From an uncultured Clostridia bacterium (GTDB lineage Bacteria > Bacillota > Clostridia > Oscillospirales > Butyricicoccaceae): a stretch of DNA of 39,186 nt. The number at the start of each line of letters is the position of its first letter. Position 1 is the stretch's first letter. Under the pieces are notes generated by a model. The model saw nothing but the letters and a program-made list of their open reading frames with translations, was not told where the DNA came from and did not search any database. Below, piece after piece: positions 24,863 through 32,055 of the stretch. Made by a program: the position numbers and the translations under genes. The stretch covers positions 1 through 39,186 of the forward strand of contig CANSNO010000014.1 in assembly GCA_947648385.1 (NCBI GenBank), read 5' to 3'.

Positions 24863-24986
24863 CTCCAAGCCTCCCTTGTGTAAAGGGAGGCGGCACGGCG
24901 AAAGCCGTGACGGAGGGATTGTAATATACAACAATCCCCCGGTCGTCTTGCGGCGACAGTCCTCTTTACACAAGGGGGCCAAGTGC
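24863..24986. repeat. Inverted-repeat element in the cupin leader
   Basis: The ends CCTCCCTTGTGTAAAG (24870-24885) and CTTTACACAAGGGGG (24963-24977) are inverted copies. The inner parts GGAGGGATTGT (24912-24922) and ACAATCCCCC (24930-24939) also pair. The whole would fold into one long imperfect hairpin. Its left half is shared with the repeats at 14640 and 28614. Confidence 0.8.
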
Positions 24987-25007
24987 TTAATAAAAGGAGG
25001 TACCAAA

Positions 25008-25352
25008 ATGGTACATAAAAACGCGGAAATGGAACACACCGTGCGCGAAAACATCCGCGGCGGCGTGGGCAAAATCGAGACCGACATAGTTTACAAGGCC
25101 GACGAGATGATGGGCAAGGCCACCCTTTTCAACCGCCTGCACCTGACCCCCGGCTCTTCCATAGGCGAGCATCCCCACGATGATGACGCCGAGATATACT
25201 ATGTGGTGGAGGGACAGGTGGTCGTCACCGACGACGGTAAAGAGATAGCCATGGAGGCCGGCGACGCCATGTTTACGGGCGGCGGCCAGCGCCACTCGCT
25301 TATGAACAGAAGCGACAAAGAAGCGATAGTTTTAGCCATTGTGATAGCATAG
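25008..25352 (+). CDS. Cupin domain protein
   Basis: A small 114-residue single-domain cupin. The first motif appears as GSSIGEHPHDDDAEIYYVVEG with the metal-ligand pattern HPH...E, and the second as GDAMFTGGGQRHSLMNR with the last histidine. Metal binding is therefore likely, but enzyme or binding role is open. The start at 25008 follows AAAGGAGG by 7 bases; the upstream frame runs through the repeat and is not coding. It is followed after 16 bases by the M20 peptidase gene, so the two form an operon. Confidence 0.88.
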   Translation: MVHKNAEMEHTVRENIRGGVGKIETDIVYKADEMMGKATLFNRLHLTPGSSIGEHPHDDDAEIYYVVEGQVVVTDDGKEIAMEAGDAMFTGGGQRHSLMNRSDKEAIVLAIVIA

Positions 25353-25368
25353 AAAGGAGTAAAATACT

Positions 25369-26625
25369 ATGGATTATCAGGTTTCAGCAAAAGTACAGAA
25401 GGCTTTTGACGAGGTCATGGCCATCGAGGAGGTCAAAAAGGGCCTGGAGTTTATCGAAAAGGACCAGCCTCAGTCGATAAACGACCAGATAGCCCTGACC
25501 CTCATCGAAGCCCCCACCTTCCACGAGGCCGAAAGGGCCAAGGCCTATGCCGAGTATTTCAAAAACCTCGGTCTGGCCGACGTTCACGTGGACGATTTCG
25601 GTAACGCCGTCGGCCTGTGGAAGGGCAAAGGCGGCGGCCCCAAAATACTGGTCGAGGCCCATCTTGACACCGTTTTCCCCTTCGGCAGCGTCAAGGAGGT
25701 CAAGGAGGAGAACGGCGTCCTTTACGCTCCCGGCATTGTCGACGACACGCGCGGCCTGGCCGTGCTGCTGTCGGCCCTGCGCGGCCTCAAGGCCACGGGG
25801 CTTGAGACAAAGGGCGACATAGTCTTTGTCGGCACCTCCCGCGAGGAGGGCATGGGCTCGCTGGGCGGCATGAAGGATTTCCTCGACCACAACCCCGATA
25901 TCGACGCTTCCATCAGCGTCGACGGCGCCTGGACAGAGTCGATAACATATGAGGCCACAGGCTTCAAGACATACGAGGTCAACTTCTATGGCATCGGCGG
26001 CCACGCCTACGGCGCTTTCGGCAAGATGGCCAACCCCCTTCACGCCGCGGCTCGAGCCGTCGCCAAGATAGCCGACTTCCAGGTGGCCGAGGAGCCCAAG
26101 ACCACCTTCTGCGTCTCCAATTTCCACGCCGGAAACGACGCCGGAGTTCACGCCATCGTGCCTCAGGCCACAATAAAGTTCAACTTCCGTTCCAACTCTC
26201 AGGAGCTGCTTGAGGAACTGAACGACAGGATTTTCAAGGCCATTCAGGAGGCCTGCGACGAGGAGACGGCGCGCTGGGGCAAGGATACCATCACTTGGGA
26301 CTCCAAGCAGTACTGCGATGTTCCCGCCGGAAGCCAGAATATCCACGCTCCCATGGTGGAGGCCACATATCTGGCCGCCAAGCACTTCAGCCCCGATCCC
26401 GATAAGGTCTATTTCACTCAGGGCGGCTGCGTCAACGGCAACATGGCCGTTTCCAGAGGCCTGCCCTGCGTCACCATCGGCGGCGGCCTTTTCGACAACA
26501 AGTGCCACAATCTCGAGGAGTTCTTCCCCACCGAGGGCGCCTACCGCTGCCCTCAGGAGGTCATGACCCTTCTGCTCATCTGCGCAGGTATCGACGGCAA
26601 GACCGAATCTCTCCTCAAGGAGTAA
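25369..26625 (+). CDS. M20 family metallopeptidase
   Basis: A 418-residue di-zinc peptidase or amidase of the M20 family. EAHLDTV (H98), GIVDDTRG (D125), SREEGMGS (E159, E160) and VDGAW (D185) give the metal and catalytic residues; DNKCHNLEEFF near the C terminus supplies the last histidine. The inserted dimerisation domain lies around 200-315 (YGIGGHAYGAFG). Related enzymes are aminopeptidases, dipeptidases and amidohydrolases; the substrate cannot be read from sequence. AAGGAG precedes the start. It forms an operon with the cupin gene. Confidence 0.93.
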   Translation: MDYQVSAKVQKAFDEVMAIEEVKKGLEFIEKDQPQSINDQIALTLIEAPTFHEAERAKAYAEYFKNLGLADVHVDDFGNAVGLWKGKGGGPKILVEAHLDTVFPFGSVKEVKEENGVLYAPGIVDDTRGLAVLLSALRGLKATGLETKGDIVFVGTSREEGMGSLGGMKDFLDHNPDIDASISVDGAWTESITYEATGFKTYEVNFYGIGGHAYGAFGKMANPLHAAARAVAKIADFQVAEEPKTTFCVSNFHAGNDAGVHAIVPQATIKFNFRSNSQELLEELNDRIFKAIQEACDEETARWGKDTITWDSKQYCDVPAGSQNIHAPMVEATYLAAKHFSPDPDKVYFTQGGCVNGNMAVSRGLPCVTIGGGLFDNKCHNLEEFFPTEGAYRCPQEVMTLLLICAGIDGKTESLLKE

Positions 26626-26641
26626 GACACGCGCCTCTCGA

Positions 26642-26833
26642 TCAGTCAAACCCCTTTATATAAAGACGACGATTTATTACAGTGCTGAAAGTGCCATTGG
26701 TATAAGAAGCCGAGGAGAGTATATTGTATATTACAATGTGGACACTTTGACATATTTTGAAGAAAGTACAGACAGCTCATCCTTGCACACTTATGAAAGA
26801 CCTGTAAATATCAAAAATGTTATAAGCAGATGA
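26642..26833 (+). pseudogene. AT-rich orphan reading frame, probable 3' remnant of a gene
   Basis: One frame stays open from inside the M20 gene to a TGA at 26831-26833, without an ATG. The stretch after 26660 reads like protein (IRSRGEYIVYYNVDTLTYFE) and is clearly more AT-rich than its neighbours. A strong terminator follows directly, as expected for the end of a gene. I do not recognise the family. It may be the last 60 or so codons of a gene lost by deletion. Confidence 0.4.
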
Positions 26834-26842
26834 TCTTTTCCC

Positions 26843-26872
26843 GAGCGGCTCCGCCGCCCGGGATTTTTCAAA
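26843..26872 (+). terminator. Intrinsic terminator after the remnant
   Basis: CCCGAGCGG and CCGCCCGGG pair (one mismatch) around a 5-base loop, followed by ATTTTTC. It is just upstream of the leader-RNA promoter. Confidence 0.8.
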
Positions 26873-26879
26873 AAACCAT

Positions 26880-26908
26880 TTGCCATGATGTTCATCCTGT
26901 GCTATAAT
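26880..26908 (+). promoter_or_regulatory. Promoter of the structured leader/sRNA
   Basis: TTGCCA, a 17-base spacer and TATAAT with a TG extension (TGCTATAAT). A start near 26914 is expected. Confidence 0.8.
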
Positions 26909-26911
26909 AAT

Positions 26912-27100
26912 TCGCGGAGCGTAATTTCGGCGTGAGCCGAAGCGCGCCGCAAACCGCGAGAAAGGATGGGACAGGCTATGGGCTGCTTCAGGGCAAAAAT
27001 CAAACGAGACGGCGTGCGTCCCCTTTTTCGCCGCGCCTTTATTTCTGTTTCTTATAAATTTATTTACGGCCTTGACGCCTTTTAAGCGTCAAGGCTTTTC
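26912..27100 (+). ncRNA. Structured leader RNA or sRNA before the permease gene
   Basis: About 190 bases between a strong promoter and a perfect terminator. TTCGCGG (26911-26917) pairs with CCGCGAG (26954-26960) and encloses TTCGGC-GTGA-GCCGAA, a stem with a GNRA tetraloop. GGGAC (26968-26972) can pair with GTCCC (27018-27022) around a further domain. A terminator closes it 38 bases before the permease ATG. This is the layout of a riboswitch or attenuator, or of a free sRNA. I could not match it to purine, PyrR, PRPP, THF, cobalamin or other classes I know. Confidence 0.6.
27069..27099 (+). terminator. Intrinsic terminator in the permease leader
   Basis: A perfect 10-bp stem GCCTTGACGC / GCGTCAAGGC with a 7-base loop CTTTTAA is followed by TTTT. 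Confidence 0.9.
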
Positions 27101-27138
27101 TTATAAAAATGATAATTAAATAAAGGAGGATAAAGAAA

Positions 27139-28497
27139 ATGTCCAACAAACCTGTTTTAGGCGAGGGTCAGCCGATACGCGACGCTCGCGGCCTCGGCAC
27201 GGCAAAGGTGCTTGTGCTGGGCTTTCAACACCTGTTCGCCATGTTCGGGGCCACAGTGCTGGTGCCGGCTCTGACGGGACTGAGCGTTTCGGCCACGCTG
27301 CTTTTCGCCGGTCTGGGAACCCTGCTCTTCCACTTTATAACGGGGAAAAGGGTGCCGGCCTTCCTCGGCTCGTCCTTTGCCTTTATCGGAGGCTATAACG
27401 CCATCACCAATAACGGCCAGGACCTCGGCCTGCTTCCCTACGCCTGCTTCGGCGTGGCCTGCGCCGGGCTTGTCTATGTGCTGCTGGCGGCTTTTTTCAA
27501 AGCCTTCGGCACAAAAAAGGTCATGCGCTATTTTCCGCCCATTGTCACAGGTCCCGTCATACTCTGCATAGGTCTGACCCTCAGCTCGACGGCCGTAAAT
27601 TCCTGTTCCGCGAACTGGCCCATAGCCCTTGTGGCCATCGGAATAGTCATTGTCTGCAACATCTGGGGCAAGGGCATGATAAAGATAATCCCCATCCTGC
27701 TGGGCGTTGTCGGCTCTTATCTCGCGGCCGCTCTGACGGGCAACGTGGATTTCGGCACGGTTGCCGCCGCCCCGTGGTTCGGTATGCCCTTTGAGTTTGA
27801 AAACACCCTTTTCGGACTCTTCTCCGGGGAAGTGGACGCTTCGCTGCTGATAACCTCAGCCGTGACCATAATGCCTCTGGCGCTGGCCACCATGGTGGAG
27901 CATATCGGCGATATGTGCGCCATCTCCTCCACCTGCGGCGAGAATTACATTGAAGACCCCGGCTTTCACCGCACACTGCTGGGCGACGGACTTGCCACGA
28001 CGCTGGCCTCCCTCTTCGGCGCTCCGGCGAACACGACATACGGCGAGAACACCGGAGTCCTCGAGCTGAGCCGCGTTTATGACCCCATGGTCATCCGTCT
28101 GGCCGCCGTCCTGTCGATATTCTTCAGCCTTTCGCCCAAGTTCGCCGCTTTGGTCTCGGCCATGCCGCAGGCGACGATGGGCGGCGTGTCGCTTGTGCTT
28201 TACGGCATGATATCGGCCGTCGGCGTCAGGAATATCGTCGAAAACAAGGTCGATTTCACGCGCAGCCGCAATGTCATAATCGCCGCCCTGATAATGGTGC
28301 TGGCCATCGGCATAAAATATTCCGACGCCGGGGCCGTCTCCTTCACTGTCGGCTCGGTCGTCATAAGCCTTTCGGGTCTGGCTGTGGCCGCCATCGTCGG
28401 CATAGCTCTGAACGCCGTGCTGCCCGGCAACGATTACGAGTTTGGCGTCGACCATCAGGGAGACACGTCGGTTAATTTCCAGATGAAGGCCGATTGA
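27139..28497 (+). CDS. NCS2 family uracil/xanthine permease (UraA-like)
   Basis: A 452-residue polytopic proton-coupled nucleobase transporter with about 14 membrane segments. The substrate-site glutamate lies in MVEHIGDM, and NTTYGENTGVLELSRVYDP is typical of the UraA branch, so uracil is the better guess than xanthine. FLGSSFAFIGGYNAI is the usual N-half motif. The ribosome binding site AAAGGAGG is strong. It has a long structured leader with a terminator, which suggests attenuation by a nucleobase or nucleotide signal. Two tandem terminators follow. Confidence 0.92.
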   Translation: MSNKPVLGEGQPIRDARGLGTAKVLVLGFQHLFAMFGATVLVPALTGLSVSATLLFAGLGTLLFHFITGKRVPAFLGSSFAFIGGYNAITNNGQDLGLLPYACFGVACAGLVYVLLAAFFKAFGTKKVMRYFPPIVTGPVILCIGLTLSSTAVNSCSANWPIALVAIGIVIVCNIWGKGMIKIIPILLGVVGSYLAAALTGNVDFGTVAAAPWFGMPFEFENTLFGLFSGEVDASLLITSAVTIMPLALATMVEHIGDMCAISSTCGENYIEDPGFHRTLLGDGLATTLASLFGAPANTTYGENTGVLELSRVYDPMVIRLAAVLSIFFSLSPKFAALVSAMPQATMGGVSLVLYGMISAVGVRNIVENKVDFTRSRNVIIAALIMVLAIGIKYSDAGAVSFTVGSVVISLSGLAVAAIVGIALNAVLPGNDYEFGVDHQGDTSVNFQMKAD

Positions 28498-28507
28498 TTT
28501 GATATTA

Positions 28508-28558
28508 AGCCCCACATAAGTGTGGCTTTTATTAAGCCCCACATTTGTGGGGCTTTTT
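28508..28558 (+). terminator. Tandem terminators of the permease gene
   Basis: AGCCCCACA..TGTGGCTTTT (28508-28530) and AGCCCCACATTTGTGGGGCT (28535-28554) with TTTT. The first is an imperfect duplicate of the second. Confidence 0.88.
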
Positions 28559-28607
28559 AAATTTGCCATATTCCCTGTAGTTTGGTATTATATTCATACA
28601 GGGAAAT

Positions 28608-28905
28608 CCTTGGCTCCCTTGTGTAAAGGGGGCGTGGGGATTGTCTGTGCGGACGGGGTCCGCGTAGGAAGCTGTAACCATGCCGCCGGCTCGCCGCTCT
28701 TGTTAAAGGGGGAAACCAGTTCGGAGTTGCAAAGGTTCCCCACAAAATCTTTGATTTATGTGGGGGCCCCATGTAATTAAATAGCCTCTGGTCGGCAAAG
28801 CCTCCCGACGGCGATACGCGCGACTTCGCGCGGACGGCGCGTAGCGCCGCTTTAATGGTTCCCCCCTTGTACCCCCTTCCTATGGCCACGCTTCGGTCGG
28901 TTGTG
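28608..28905. repeat. Long composite intergenic repeat, second copy
   Basis: Same order as 14636-14960: the CTCCCTTGTGTAAAG start, GCGGACGGGGTCCGCGT, then 133 bases identical to 14781-14913 (here 28730-28862), then the TATGGCCACGCTTCGGTCGG end. It fills the first half of the 709-base gap before the next gene. Confidence 0.85.
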
Positions 28906-28914
28906 AAAGGAAAT

Positions 28915-29184
28915 TAAATAGGCGGCTTCTCCGCCATGCCCTTGACCTTGCCGGAGGCTATCAGATGAAAGGGCCCCGGATAGGATTTGTGGATGCATTT
29001 CCACAAATCCATACGGGAATCGTCTTTGACACCTCTTTCTGGGGGTCAGGGGGGCAGGGCATCCCCCTGTTTGCTTTTTGTTTCTTTTTCTCGAAAAAGA
29101 AAAACTTTTTGGATACTTTTTGGTTTCAAAAAGTATCGGGAGGATGGACGAGGCAGCTTAATTATTATAGCTTCCAAGAAAAAG
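28915..29184. repeat. Composite repeat: family A unit, hairpin, double-hairpin unit
   Basis: GGCGGCTTCTCCGCC and GCCCTTGACCTTGCCGGAGG (28921-28958), then a hairpin GGATTTGTGGA/TCCACAAATCC (28983-29010), then the double hairpin (29081-29136). From 29030 to 29184 it is a close match of 7910-8066. It ends 23 bases before the next ATG. The rest of the gap holds no gene. Confidence 0.8.
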
Positions 29185-29206
29185 CACAAATAAAAGGAGA
29201 AAATAT

Positions 29207-29905
29207 ATGAAAGAAAAAAAGGAAGGAATTATAAGCCTTGCCCTGTTGGGCCTATCGCCCATATTTGTCGGCATATTGCTGACGACCCTGATGTCATTGG
29301 GCATAGACAGCGCCGACATGGGCTATTTCGGCGCGTTGTTGCGTTCCGTCATCCCTACTGAGCTTTTCGCCTCCCTTTACATGGCCGTCCTCGGCCCCCT
29401 GTCCCTCTGCTGCCTGCTGGTTTGCTTCAAGGCCGGGCGCTATTCGGCAAAGCAGGGGCTGAGCGATAAACAGGCGTGGCTTTGCACCCTTGGACCGATG
29501 GCCGCATTTACTCTGCTGATGGTGTTACAGCTCGGCGTCCTCAACAAATACCTGCCCTATATCGGCCCCATAAGCCAGTGCTTTTTCCTGCCCTTTCTGA
29601 CGGCCCCGTCTATTATTGTTTCGACAATTTCGGGATTTCTGGGAGGCGCGAGCTCACTTCTCCCCGTCTACATACTGGCGGCGGTCATGGCGTTTGTCTG
29701 TTTTTACTGCGGACGAAGGAGCCGCGAGGACGCTCAGGAGGGGCTGTGGTTCATACCTCTCGGCAGCCTTATTTTCGGTTTTCTGTCGAGGGTGCTGACA
29801 GGCCCCGACGCGCTGGGGGAGATTTTCTCCGGTCTTTACACGCTGAGCTTTCTGGCCTTTGGCTATATTATCGTCATGATGTGCTTTAAGGCCCTTAAAA
29901 AGTGA
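29207..29905 (+). CDS. Hypothetical membrane protein
   Basis: A 232-residue protein with about six hydrophobic segments (about 9-31, 54-74, 89-108, 120-140, 150-167, 180-200 and 208-227). I do not recognise the family. There is a positively charged N terminus (MKEKKEG) and a basic loop CGRRSRED near 168-175, which would set the topology. AAAAGGAG lies 6 to 8 bases before the ATG. The gene stands alone after a repeat region, and no terminator is seen before the purA promoter. Confidence 0.75.
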   Translation: MKEKKEGIISLALLGLSPIFVGILLTTLMSLGIDSADMGYFGALLRSVIPTELFASLYMAVLGPLSLCCLLVCFKAGRYSAKQGLSDKQAWLCTLGPMAAFTLLMVLQLGVLNKYLPYIGPISQCFFLPFLTAPSIIVSTISGFLGGASSLLPVYILAAVMAFVCFYCGRRSREDAQEGLWFIPLGSLIFGFLSRVLTGPDALGEIFSGLYTLSFLAFGYIIVMMCFKALKK

Positions 29906-29944
29906 CAAAAATCGCCTTTTCGCGTCGGAAACGCAAATAAATTC

Positions 29945-29973
29945 TTGCATTTGAGTTATACAATTATTATAAT
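29945..29973 (+). promoter_or_regulatory. Sigma-A type promoter of purA
   Basis: TTGCAT, a 17-base spacer and TATAAT. The leader of about 85 bases holds a small hairpin GAGCCAA/TTGGCTC (30000-30019). Confidence 0.75.
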
Positions 29974-30066
29974 TATTTCAGGAACAAACACCGATAAGCG
30001 AGCCAAGACTTTTTGGCTCTATATTCCATGTCCGCAGAAAATATTATATATCAGAGGAGGCCACAT

Positions 30067-31350
30067 ATGGTACGCGCAATCGTAGGCGGCTGCTGGGGCG
30101 ATGAGGGAAAAGGCAAGGTAACCGATTTGATGAGCGAGGACAGCGAGGTCGTCGTCCGCTTTCAGGGAGGAGCCAACGCCGGTCACACCATCATCAATCA
30201 ATACGGCAAGTTTGCCCTCCATCTCCTGCCCTCGGGCATTTTCCGCCAGAATGTGACGAATGTCATCGCCCAGGGCGTAGCCTTTAATATCGAGCAGTTT
30301 TTCAAGGAGCTTGACGGCGTGCTGGCCGAAAACGTGCCCATGCCCCATATCCTTGTTTCCGACAGGGCGCAGGTCGTCATGCCCTATCACGTTCTTTTTG
30401 ACGCGCTGGAGGAGCAGCGTCTGGGCGGCAAGGGCTTCGGCTCCACCAAGTCGGGCATCGCGCCCTTCTATTCCGACAAGTATCTCAAGATAGGCATTCA
30501 GGTCTGCGACCTTTACGAGGATGAAGCCCTGATGGAGAAGCTGGAAAAGGCCTGTCAGCAGAAGAATGTCACCCTGACGGCTCTTTATCACCACGACGAG
30601 CTGCTCGACCCCAAAAAGCTTTATGACGGTCTGGTCGCCTACCGCGACAGGCTCAAACCCTTTGTGGGCGACGCCGCCCTGTTCCTCAACAAGGCCATAA
30701 AGGAGGGCAAGACGGTACTGCTGGAGGGCCAGCTCGGCTCTCTCAAGGACCCCGATAACGGCATCTATCCCTTTACAACGTCGTCCTCCCCTCTGGCCGG
30801 CTTCGCCTGTGTCGGCGCCGGCATACCGCCTCACGCCATACAGCAGGTGGTTGTCGTCGTCAAGGCCTATTCCTCGGCTGTCGGCGCCGGGGCCTTTGTC
30901 TCGGAGATATTCGGCGACGAGGCCAAGGAGCTTCGCGACCGCGGCGGAGACGGCGGCGAGTACGGCGCCACGACGGGCAGGCCGAGACGTATGGGCTGGC
31001 TCGACACGGTGGCCGTCAAATACGGCTGTATGCTTCAGGGCTGTACCGACGTCTGCCTTTCCCTGATAGACGTCCTCGGTTATCTCGACAAAATACCCGT
31101 ATGCACGGCCTATGAGGTCGACGGTCAGGTGATAACCGATTTCCCCGTCACCCCTAAGCTCAACCGCGCCAAGCCCGTCTATGAATATGTCGACGGCTGG
31201 AAGTGCGATATCATGGGCTGCCGCAGCTATGACGAGCTGCCCGAGAACGCGCGCAAGTACATCGAGTTCATCGAGGAGAAGATAGGCTATCCCATCACCA
31301 TAATCTCCACAGGCCCTAAGCGCGACGACATAATTTACAGGAAGAAATAA
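30067..31350 (+). CDS. purA: Adenylosuccinate synthetase (divergent form)
   Basis: It joins IMP and aspartate with GTP in the first step from IMP to AMP. In 427 residues it has GDEGKGK with the catalytic Asp12, NAGHT with His40, NVIAQGVAFN and TTGRPRRMGWLDTVAVKYG. Other positions differ from the usual form: the GTT.RGIGPAY..K..R.GIR block reads STKSGIAPFYSDKYLKIGIQ (126-145), and TKLDVLDG is SLIDVLGYL. The ATG at 30067 follows GAGGAGG; the longer frame has no site. I think it is a functional synthetase of a divergent clade, but altered substrate binding is possible. Confidence 0.88.
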   Translation: MVRAIVGGCWGDEGKGKVTDLMSEDSEVVVRFQGGANAGHTIINQYGKFALHLLPSGIFRQNVTNVIAQGVAFNIEQFFKELDGVLAENVPMPHILVSDRAQVVMPYHVLFDALEEQRLGGKGFGSTKSGIAPFYSDKYLKIGIQVCDLYEDEALMEKLEKACQQKNVTLTALYHHDELLDPKKLYDGLVAYRDRLKPFVGDAALFLNKAIKEGKTVLLEGQLGSLKDPDNGIYPFTTSSSPLAGFACVGAGIPPHAIQQVVVVVKAYSSAVGAGAFVSEIFGDEAKELRDRGGDGGEYGATTGRPRRMGWLDTVAVKYGCMLQGCTDVCLSLIDVLGYLDKIPVCTAYEVDGQVITDFPVTPKLNRAKPVYEYVDGWKCDIMGCRSYDELPENARKYIEFIEEKIGYPITIISTGPKRDDIIYRKK

Positions 31351-31352
31351 TA

Positions 31353-31384
31353 AAAAAGGCCCCGACTTTTGTCGGGGCCTTTTA
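31353..31384. terminator. Bidirectional terminator after purA
   Basis: GGCCCCGAC and GTCGGGGCC with a TTTT loop; T runs on both strands. It is nearly identical over about 30 bases to the terminator at 32014-32045. Confidence 0.93.
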
Positions 31385-31388
31385 AGTT

Positions 31389-31565
31389 TCATTTATCCTT
31401 GTTTTTGTCCATATTTTCAAGAGCATAGTCAATACACTGATTGATAAAAGCACTGCGGCTGATGTTGTACTTGGCCGCCATTTTGTCTATTTTCTCCAGT
31501 TTTTCGCTGTCCAGCCTGATGGTCGTCGCCTCTTTTTTATATTGCTTAGGTATAAAATTGGCCAT
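31389..31565 (-). CDS. Ribbon-helix-helix regulator (CopG-like)
   Basis: A 58-residue DNA-binding protein. ATTIRLDSEKLEKIDKMAAK, followed by YNISRSAFINQCIDYALENM, is a typical RHH domain with the beta strand TTIRL. The ATG at 31565 is preferred over a TTG seven codons upstream, because GAGGTGA lies between them. RHH proteins of this size usually repress their own gene or act as antitoxins. The divergent partner at 31688 is the obvious candidate target or partner, and the gap between them holds TTC-A/T-rich-GAA repeats. Confidence 0.8.
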   Translation of the reverse strand: MANFIPKQYKKEATTIRLDSEKLEKIDKMAAKYNISRSAFINQCIDYALENMDKNKDK

Positions 31566-31594
31566 TTTCGCTCTCACCTCTTGCAATAACTATA

Positions 31595-31675
31595 TTCTAT
31601 ATTGTATTCTGATTATAGGTTCAATATTCGAGTATATTTTAGACTTGAATATAGAAGCTAAATTAGAATATTAAA
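31595..31675. promoter_or_regulatory. AT-rich divergent control region with inverted TTCnATATTC motifs
   Basis: TTCTATATTG, TTCAATATTC (31620-31629) and GAATATAGAA (31646-31655) are inverted or direct copies of a 10-bp motif in a highly AT-rich gap between the RHH gene and the divergent hypothetical gene. This is consistent with RHH operator half-sites. Confidence 0.4.
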
Positions 31676-31687
31676 GGAGAGCCCGTT

Positions 31688-32008
31688 ATGAACGAGGGTT
31701 GGACAGGCAGAGCCGGTTTTGTTTCGCGTCCGAGAAGGATTGATGATTTGAGGGATGAGAATAATACACGATTTGAAGAAATTGATTACGAGGTGACAAC
31801 AATAGTTAATCTTGACCCCGTTGATTATGAAAAATTTATTACCGATATGACGGTAAGCCGAGACTATTTAGAGGATGTATCGGGAAACAGGGAAGAGGAG
31901 AAAAAGGTGAAATGTCTGCTTGTTGTGGGACGGGGCTTTTCGGAGGGAGTTCTTGTTGTGCCGAATGACGAGGGCTTTGTGGATTACGCGGCAATATACA
32001 GAAAATAA
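31688..32008 (+). CDS. Hypothetical protein
   Basis: An acidic soluble protein of 106 residues with no signal peptide or membrane segment. Residues 33-42 (IDYEVTTIVN) and 77-92 (CLLVVGRGFSEGVLVV) look like beta strands. I do not recognise the family. AAAGGAGA lies 7 bases before the ATG. It is divergent from the RHH gene, and both are enclosed by two nearly identical terminators, so they look like one inserted unit. Confidence 0.7.
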   Translation: MNEGWTGRAGFVSRPRRIDDLRDENNTRFEEIDYEVTTIVNLDPVDYEKFITDMTVSRDYLEDVSGNREEEKKVKCLLVVGRGFSEGVLVVPNDEGFVDYAAIYRK

Positions 32009-32013
32009 CCTTT

Positions 32014-32045
32014 AAAAAGGCCCCGACTTTTGTCGGGGCCTTTTT
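32014..32045. terminator. Bidirectional terminator, near-duplicate of the one after purA
   Basis: GGCCCCGAC (32019-32027), TTTT, GTCGGGGCC (32032-32040) and T5. It ends the gene at 32008 and, on the minus strand, the gene at 32056. Confidence 0.93.
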
Positions 32046-32055
32046 GTTGTTTTGT

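Noticed and set aside
24863..24986. CRISPR-like repeat
   Set aside because: It is a single inverted repeat, not regularly spaced direct repeats, and no cas gene is in the window.
24855..25007. N-terminal extension of the cupin gene from 24855
   Set aside because: The extension is wholly the inverted repeat; a perfect AAAGGAGG lies before the ATG at 25008.
26912..27100. Known riboswitch class (purine, PRPP, THF, cobalamin, c-di-GMP) or PyrR site in the permease leader
   Set aside because: None of the conserved core sequences I know for these classes is present. A short CAGGGCAAA resembles the start of a c-di-GMP-I element, but the GACGCAAAGCC core is missing.
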